Shown here: in pieces, positions 1 to 7,400 of the stretch
Numbering within the stretch: position 1 is the stretch's first letter
How the letters are laid out: each line of letters starts with the position of its first letter
Source: Dunaliella salina
Lineage: Eukaryota; Chlorophyta; Chlorophyceae; Chlamydomonadales; Dunaliellaceae
Assembly (NCBI GenBank): GCA_002284615.2
Contig: MU069676.1
Span: 112,665 to 124,433, forward strand
Length of the DNA: 11,769 bases
Direction of reading: 5' to 3'
Made by a program: the position numbers and the translations under genes
Notes under the pieces: model-generated
What the model saw: the letters and a program-made list of their open reading frames with translations, nothing else
What the model was told of the DNA's origin: nothing
Databases searched by the model: none

Positions 1-58
<58 letters not shown>

Positions 59-64
59 TGCGTG
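1..64. repeat. (TG)n microsatellite
   Basis: Uninterrupted TG dinucleotides run from 1 to 54, then an impure CGCGTG/CGTG tail to 64. The tract begins at the window edge, so its full length is unknown. Such tracts are common in nuclear genomes and support a eukaryotic source. Confidence 0.98.
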
Positions 65-1104
65 CAACACAGCAGTGATGGGCAAAGTTGCCCTCAGTGA
101 TTCCACGGCTGGCCAAGCATGTGGGTTTCAGAGCTTGTGTTCAAAAGAGTGTTTTTGCCGCAGGTGGATTTATTAGGTAAACACACAATGATGATGTAAT
201 CAGCACTGACATTTGTTTAACATGTGCATTTTGTCCCCCAAGGCGGTGCAACAAGCACTGCAATGGTGTGGGTTGCACGCTCTCATAATTTGGGAAATTT
301 ATTTTCTGGGAGCGTGCCAAAGCTAATGCCTGGAGGACAGGAATGGTTGTATCAGAGCCTTGGGCTTACTGCCTAAGTGTGCAGCGTACAGCTGTTGACA
401 CAAATGTATGCAGAGCATTCAGCATCGGGTGCTTGTGATTTACGGCAAAAAGTTGCACGTGAGTCAGATGATGCTGGTGAAGCAAGGAGCAGCCTTCAAA
501 AGCGGTTAGGGAATGGGAAGAAAGGAGCCTCCAGCTGAATGGGTGTTGGTTGCACGTGCGCGATTGGATCACCAATTCTGGCTAAAATGTAGGTCATTTG
601 GACAAGTCTCCTGGATTCAGGTGAGTGTTGCGAAAGAATCACAACCGGGGAATGCAAGGCTTTAGGGGGCCCTTTTTGCAAATGCAGTTCTTCAGCATTT
701 GTATCATAAGCTTCCTGGTGCCGTCCAATGACGGTGCACATGTGACCTCATGGGCTTTGAGTCCTGTGGGACATGGGTGCTACCCTGTGGGTGGCCCTGC
801 CCCTCCACACTTTCATCATCTGCAAATGCTAAGCGGCACATCCATCATCCATGCGTCTTCACCCTGGGATGCTGTCCAATGAGTTCACAATGCCCACAAA
901 TGCTCAGCACTCATCCATCATTTCATCCATGTATCTTGGCCCAGACACCCATCACCCTTCAGATCTCTCACAGATGTGCCCTCATAAGTGGTCACAATTC
1001 TTTCTAGTCTTTCTCCATCCAGCGCATCCTTCAGCATGTTTTTAGATTTGCTGAAACCTCCGAGTCCCTGCATGTATTCATCATCCACATGGAATCCCTC
1101 CCTC
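65..1104. other. Upstream intron or intergenic sequence, no exon recognised
   Basis: I see no exon here that continues the BRO1 frame upstream of exon 1. The reading frames are short and resemble nothing I know. A weak duplication with about 74-bp spacing is visible: AAATGCT followed by a CATCCATCAT-rich stretch occurs at 824-850 and again at 898-930. A GTCCAATGA string also recurs at 724 and 874. Because exon 1 begins with a splice acceptor, at least the part next to it is intron. The preceding exon should encode the BRO1 helix before V-A-I-M-Y-E and probably lies outside the window. Confidence 0.5.
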
Positions 1105-1390
1105 CATCATGTATGAGTGTGACACCATCAAGTCCGGCCATCAACTCTTACATCAGCAGAGCCGCGCACGCGATCATCATTCATCAAGCCTCGCTATTTG
1201 ACGCTAGTCAACTGTTGAGTCCCTTCTCGACGCGCCCTTACAGATGGTCATCATGTACGAGGGTTTGACCATCTAGCCTAACCATCAGTTGTTTCATGGA
1301 CAGAGCCGTGCATGTGGCCATTGTCAACCAAGTCTCGCTCTGTGACTTTCATCAACTCATCATTTCAGCCTTTCCAACGCACCCTTGCAG
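1105..1390 (+). repeat. Two decayed upstream copies of the exon 1 start
   Basis: The string CATCATGTAYGAG, which begins inside exon 1 at 1396, also occurs at 1249 and, slightly changed, at 1105. The spacings are 147 and 144 bp. The 1249 copy keeps a splice acceptor (CCCTTACAG ending at 1243) and the next bases ATGGTCATCATG, but reaches a TAG within about ten codons. The intronic sequence between copies is also related: CAGAGCCGYGCAYG recurs near 1156 and 1300, and a CAACTC/CATCA-rich stretch repeats. This is therefore a tandem duplication of roughly 145 bp spanning intron end plus exon start. Only the last copy, at 1391, is an intact exon. Confidence 0.8.
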
Positions 1391-1468
1391 GTGGCCATCA
1401 TGTATGAGGGTGTGACCAGAGGGTTTGGCCTGTCCAGCCTGTCTAGCTATTTCGACAAGAGCTGGCCA
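1391..1468 (+). CDS. ALIX: Exon 1 of window: BRO1 FDKSW helix
   Basis: This exon has 26 codons in phase 0 at both ends. The acceptor is CCCTTGCAG at 1382-1390 and the donor is GTAAGT at 1469-1474, directly after TGG CCA. It begins V-A-I-M-Y-E-G and ends with SSYFDKSWP. Plant ALIX has a tyrosine-containing helix, then a short loop and an HFDKGW-type motif at the same place, which enters the helix that continues in exon 2. Although short, the exon joins in frame to exon 2 so that FDKSWP is followed by AHAALK, the expected order. Two degraded copies of its first part lie upstream. Confidence 0.8.
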
Positions 1469-4400
1469 GTAAGTCTAGTGTGATGGACGCGTCATGTGCC
1501 TGCCAACTGAAACGTTTTGTTTGTTCACCCAATCTTATACTTAGGCACAGCTGGCTGGTGGGCAGCCAGTGTGTGTGATGGTCGTGTTGATGTGCAAGAG
1601 CTTGGCGACCAGCTACCATATGCTGCTTCCTGGCATAGGCAGAGGCAGGCAGGCAGGTAGAAAGGACAGGGTGTTCCCTCAGGGCTGGTTCACACACTTT
1701 CTTCAGAAGGTGTGATGCGCATGCGCCTCCTTGAGGAGGCTGACTGGAAAGACAGGATGTCTTGCTGCTTCATTGTTTTCCGGCAGGATGTTTGGCTGCA
1801 TCACTGTTATTCAGCAGGATGGTCTTGCTGCTTCACTATACCTCGGCAGGATGTCCTGCTGCTTCACTTTAATCCAGCAGGATGTCTTGCTGCGTCACTG
1901 AAATTCGACTGGGTGTCTTGCTGCGTCACTGAGATTCGACTGGGTGTCTTGCTGCGTAACTGAAATTCGACTGGGTGTCTTGCTGTGTCACTGAAATTCG
2001 ACTGGGTGTCCTGCTGCTTCACTGCAAGTCAGCAGGATGTCTTGCTGCGTCACTGAAATTCAACTGGATGTCCTGCTGCGTCACTGAAATTCGACTGGGT
2101 GTCTTGCTGCTTCACTGAAATTTGGCTGGGATATCTTGCTGCTTCATTGAAATTCGACTGGATGTCTCACTGCTTCACTGTTCTTTGACAAGATGTCTAA
2201 GTGCAGGCAAGCACACAGGCAGGCAGGCAGGCAGGTTACATGACAGAGCATGCTTTCTGTAATCTTTCCGTAGGCAGCTAATGTTGAGCTCACACCTCGA
2301 ATCATGCCCAGTGTCCATTGATCTGGCTGTCAATTTTGATCTTGATGGTGGAGTGTGCTGCTGCTGGTACCACCTTGTCTGTGTGTCTTTCCTTTTTTTT
2401 TACCTGGCCTGTGCTTTGCTGCCCTATTTGCGGTTTTATACAAAGCAGTTCCTTTAAAAATGGACTTGATTCCAGCTCAGAGCGATGATGGTGGCAATTG
2501 TTCCTTTCAAGTTTTCAAACCCTCCAAACCTACATCAGATTGAATTGTATATCTACTGCTCCCAACCGATCACATGTTTTGACAGGCGCATGCTGCCCTT
2601 AAGGGGTCCGTGTTCCAGGTAGAGGTCCTTTCTCAGACTGCCAAGGCCCTACAAGCAGAGGACAACATCGCGCACCAGGTGTCTGTGCTGCGAGAGGCGT
2701 TCGCAGTGCTGCAGAACACCAAAAAGGTGGGCACATGTTCCTGGTAGGGGTCCTTTCTCGGAGCGCCAAGGCCTTGCAGGCAGAGGACAACACTGCGCAC
2801 CAGGTGCCTGCGCTGCGAGAGGCTTTTGTGTACAGTGCTGCAGAACACTAAAAAAGGTAGGCACATGAGCTATGTGTCTATTAAAGGAAATTTGGAAGTG
2901 CCTCAGCAGAGAACTCTTGAGCGCACAAGAGAATGCCGAGGCCCTCCAGGCAGAGGACATCGTTGTGCACCAGGTGTCCGTGCTGTGAGAGGCGTTTGCA
3001 GTGCTACAAAACACTGAAAAGGTGGGAGACGCGTTTGCAGTACTGCAGGACACCAAAAAGGTGCGGGAAGCACTTGCAAGGGTGCCAAAAAACTGGAAAG
3101 ATGCGAGAGGGGTTTGCAGTGCTGTAGAACACCAAAGGTGGGCACATGGGTTTTGTGTACAAGGGGAAGACGGGAATGCCTCAGCACAGGACACATGAGT
3201 GCATGAAACAGTGGCTGAGCTGCGAGTCGCCTAAAAGTTGGGCGAATGCTGACAGTCTACCTGAGCACTGAAGGGAGAGCCTGAATACAGCAAACTTGGG
3301 CACAGAAAGGAGTGCGGTGCTGCTAGGCACCAAGATGGCTGGCGATTGTCCTTTTGTCTGTCTGAGTGCTGAAAAAGATGCCTAATCGCAAAATGCCAGA
3401 GGGGGTCAGCTGATGCCAAAAATCTGTCACTTTACTCTGCATGCCCCTGGTGCATGATGCCAAAAATCTGTCACTTTATGCATGCTCCTGGTGCATGATG
3501 CTTGTGGTGGGCACCTTTTAAACTTGGTTGCCGATGGTAGCTTTCTGTAACACTAGAGTTTGGAAGTTGCTGGTCATAGGCTTCACGCCAAAAATAAAAT
3601 GGTGTGGACCCTAATTTTCACCACCAAATCTCCGTCCCGGACCACCTACTGCACCAAATTGGGTGTCTTCTTGTGATTTGATGTTGTCCTAAAAAAATGC
3701 TTGAGCAGAAAAATTGGAATGAAAAGACCCCGTGGTTGGTGTTATGTGGCGATGTCAGCCATTTTCCCATAAAAAGCATCGAATTAGGGTTTAGTGACCC
3801 ATGTGAGCTTTAGCCCAGTCTATCTGAGCACTCAGGGCGACCTACACAAATCTGAGTAAATGCTCCGGTAGCTTGTAATCAGGTCAGGCATCTAGGCTTG
3901 TGTCCTTGTTCCAGTGGAACCAGCCAAATCTGAGTATGCTGGACCTTTAATCTGACCTTTGTGAGCAACTCTGTGTACTCACTTTGCGCTTGTGGGGGGG
4001 TCCCAGAGTGGGGAGCCAGAAATCAAATCCCTGCCAGGATGGGGTCTTCAGGAACCACTTATTCGGCTTACCTGACCCACAGCGATGGTTAAGCATTTCA
4101 TCAGGAGCATATCCTGGGGGGTCCCGTTTGGGGAGCTGATTAGAGCGACCAATGATATCCTTTAAAAATCAATATTTCCCCTGGAAGTGCAGCAAGAGAG
4201 CGGAAGTTCCTTTCAAAATTCAGGTGACAACTGGGCTGTTCTGCTCGCCAAGGCCTTCCCAGGGGTGAAACAGTGATTATGAATGGAGTTAGTATGTTAC
4301 TTGGTTGCTGGTGACAGTTGGCGAGGCCATGCAGTGAAATTAAAGTCCATGGCCTTGACCACTCCCAGCCTTGACCCAGCCCTAGAAACGTGCACGCCCG

Positions 4401-7400
4401 TACTTGGGCCCCCAAACCTGGCCGGGTATGCGTTAGTAACTACTTAACAACACCTCATATTCAGATGTGGCCAGGTGCTGCGCATGCCTAATTCCCACTT
4501 TTGCAGCACCTTTGCCTGGCAGACGCGCTCATGCTCCAAGTGCTTAGGGCCAGTTTTCACACCCCCGTTTTTCACTCCGATGGGTCAGGTTTGACACGAA
4601 AACTACCTGGGAGTCAAAAAATGGAGCAAATTTGGGTCAAAACATGCATCATGGCACCCATTGCACGGGGAATGGCCAATTTTGGCCTAGAATGCCTCAG
4701 AATATGCCCCTGGCTCACCTGCGACACCTCATCCACACTTTCTTTTACGCGGAAGTGTTCCATGTATGAATATTAACTACTCTGAATACTCAATTTGCTT
4801 GGAATTCTGTGGGGCAAGAACTACTTCTAACTTGTTGGTACAGTATGCCTGGACTTACTTGTAATGCCAGATGCACTTTAAAGCTAGAACTGTTCCAATC
4901 AGATAAAATGGCCGCGAGTGTGCGCACCATAAATGCAAAAAAGGAGCATGTGTGGACACTTGCTTAGCTGACCCCCACTGCCAAAATGCCTGAAATCAGG
5001 AAGAAGTGCCAGAGCAGCAAGCAAGAAATTGCTGAAGAACAGCCTGTGTTGCACAGATTTTACTGCAGCATCACAGAAAAATCGAGTGTCGTGGTGCTTT
5101 TACTTCAGCATGCAAGAGGATCTACACAGTAATTTTCTGCTGTGGAAGGAAGCCGAGGTGGTTAGGTAAGCAGTTTGGAATGGTTTTGTTTCCATAGGCT
5201 CAGCTGGCTGCGTTATGTGGAAAGAAAGCAGAGTAGCGGATGCACACTCGTGCCATCTCACCACACGGCATGACCAAGCCCATTGGCGAGAATACACAAA
5301 AAAAAACAGCAGGTGCATGCGCTGCAGAAGGCATTCACAGTGCTTCTTCATTGCACAGACATGTGGTCTGGATTCAGGCAACAGCACACAGACAAGTCTC
5401 ACACCTCGTATACGTGCATTCAGGAAGCACTGTGAATGACTTCTGCAGCACTGACAAGCCTCTCACCTCCTATGTCTGTGCTGTCGTGAGGCGCCATGAA
5501 CGATTTTTGCGGCACAGGCGAACAACTTTTGCGGCACAGGCGAACAACTTTTGCAGCACAGACAAGCCTCACGTTTTGTGTTTGTGCTGTCTTGCAGCGC
5601 TGGGAATGGCTTGTGCAATACTTACTAGTCTCACACCTCATGTCTGTGCAGTCAGTAAGCGCTGGTAATGCCTTTGGCACCACAGACAAGCCTGACACCT
5701 CGTGTCTGTTTATCTGCCAGGAAGCGCTTTGGAACCTACTGCACCACAGACAAGACTCGCACATCATGTCTCTTTGTCTGTCAGGAAGCGCTGGGGATGC
5801 TCTCTGCAGCATAAGCAAGTCCCGCACCTCATGCCTGTGCTGTCAGGGAGCCCTGTGAATGCCTTCTACAGCACAGACAAGTCTTGCACCTCATGCATCT
5901 GCATCAGGAGGCGCCATGAATATGACTTCTGCTGCACAGGCAAGTCTCACACCTCATGAATGCGCTGTCAGGGAGCGCTGCAAATCTGGAGAGCTCCCTG
6001 ACAGCGCATACATGAGGTGTGAGACTTGTCTGTGCTACAGAAGTCATTCACGGCGCCTCCTGATGCAAACACATGAGGTGCGAGACTTGTCTGTGCTGTT
6101 GCAGGCATTCACAGGGGTTGCTGACAGCACAGGCATGAGGTGCGGGACTTGGCCATGCTGCAGAAATCTTCCACGACGCCTCCTGATACACAGACATGTG
6201 ATGCGAGACTTGTCCGTGCTGCAAGAAGGCATTCACAGCGCTTCCTGGCAGCACGTGCATGAGGTGCTGCAGGAAACATTCGTCGTGCCTCCTAACAGCA
6301 CAGGCATGAGGTGCGAGACTTGTCTGTACTGCAGATGGCATTCAAGTGCTTCCTGTTAACACAGACATGAGGTGTAGGGCTTGTCTGTGCTGCACATGGC
6401 ATCCTCGGCGCTGCCTAGCAGCAAAAACGTGAGACTTGTCTGTGCTGTAGAGGGTGCATCGGAGCACTTAAACGCGATGCAGGTGAGTTGCACCGTGAAG
6501 TGACTAAAACTTCAACTGACTAAAATGAGTTTTTAAGTTTGATTTTGACGTGCTGACAAACTTGTGGCAAGCATGGCCCATGCGAATTTCATTCAGACAG
6601 TAGTGATCCTGGTCATGCGTTTGTGCTTATATAGCGCATCCAGGTGGCCACAGGGCGAACATGTTCTCCTTCGTGAAATGTCCCTGTGAGGTCTCAAAAA
6701 TAATGTTCTGGGAAAGCCATTTGTTCATTTATGAGATGTCCCCGTGAGGCCAAAACAAATGGTCAACACCAGATGCCCAGGAAAGCCATCTTTCTAGTCT
6801 CATTGTTGCTGTCAAAAATCCTTGCAGTTTCCAATTGGGCAGACATTGTGGCTGACATGGCTGAGCTCTTATCATGTGGGCAAATGTCCAGGTCATCTGG
6901 CATTTTGGAGCTGGGGTTGAACGAAAACATTTCAATACGTCAAGCATGCCAACATGCTCTCATTTAAAGATGTAGACCTTGAGCCCCTCACATTTGTTGC
7001 AGAGGAGCATCAAATATCATTGCAGAGGAGCATCAAGCAGAGGGTCCTAACTTGGCCATTGTGGGAGGTTCTGTCACAGGAGACTTTTCTGAGGCCCCCT
7101 GGCCTCGCCTTCCCCAAATTTTTTTGTCCAGTTATGATTTATAGTTACAAAGGCACGTCTCTGCAAAAAAAGTTGTCGGAAAGTTGGCTCGGTGTGTGTG
7201 CTAGGGTGCTCAAACAGGGAATAAAGGGGCAATGTGGTGAAAAATGGAAATTTTCCACCCCATCCCATTTCGCCAAATTTACCCTCAGGTGTGTAGCAGT
7301 GATATAGCCAACACCATTTCAAAAGGAAAGGGGTCAATTGGTGGTCTGGCTGGGTCAGGGTGGACAGGAACATCTGGAGGCTATGTAAACATCTCTGTTT

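Larger units (their letters stand above)
1469..2585 (+). other. Intron 1 (1117 nt, phase 0)
   Basis: Donor GTAAGT, acceptor TTTTGACAG. It contains short (AGGC)n runs at about 1638-1655 and 2216-2234, the 31-bp minisatellite at 1756-2202, and T-rich sequence at 2390-2402. I see no further exon. A 62-codon open frame at 2355-2543 has no recognisable content. Confidence 0.75.

Noticed and set aside
1756..2202. CRISPR array
   Set aside because: The units are contiguous 31-bp repeats without unique spacers, in a eukaryotic intron.
2637..2726. Shorter exon 2 starting after CTTTCTCAG
   Set aside because: It is in frame and possible, but it would remove the K..F..E helix that matches the family. 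The acceptor at 2585 gives the complete helix.
2649..3194. 181-codon minus-strand open frame
   Set aside because: It is antisense to exon 2 and its decayed copies, and its repeated residues mirror the DNA repeat.
5240..6359. Several overlapping open frames of 80-166 codons
   Set aside because: All lie in the ~65-bp inverted array. Cys/Ser/His-rich translations on both strands come from repeat composition, with no domain.
6822..6900. Extra exon after CTTGCAG at 6827 (SNWADIVADMAELL)
   Set aside because: It looks faintly like exon 3, but the protein already joins correctly from exon 2 to exon 3 and no good donor follows.
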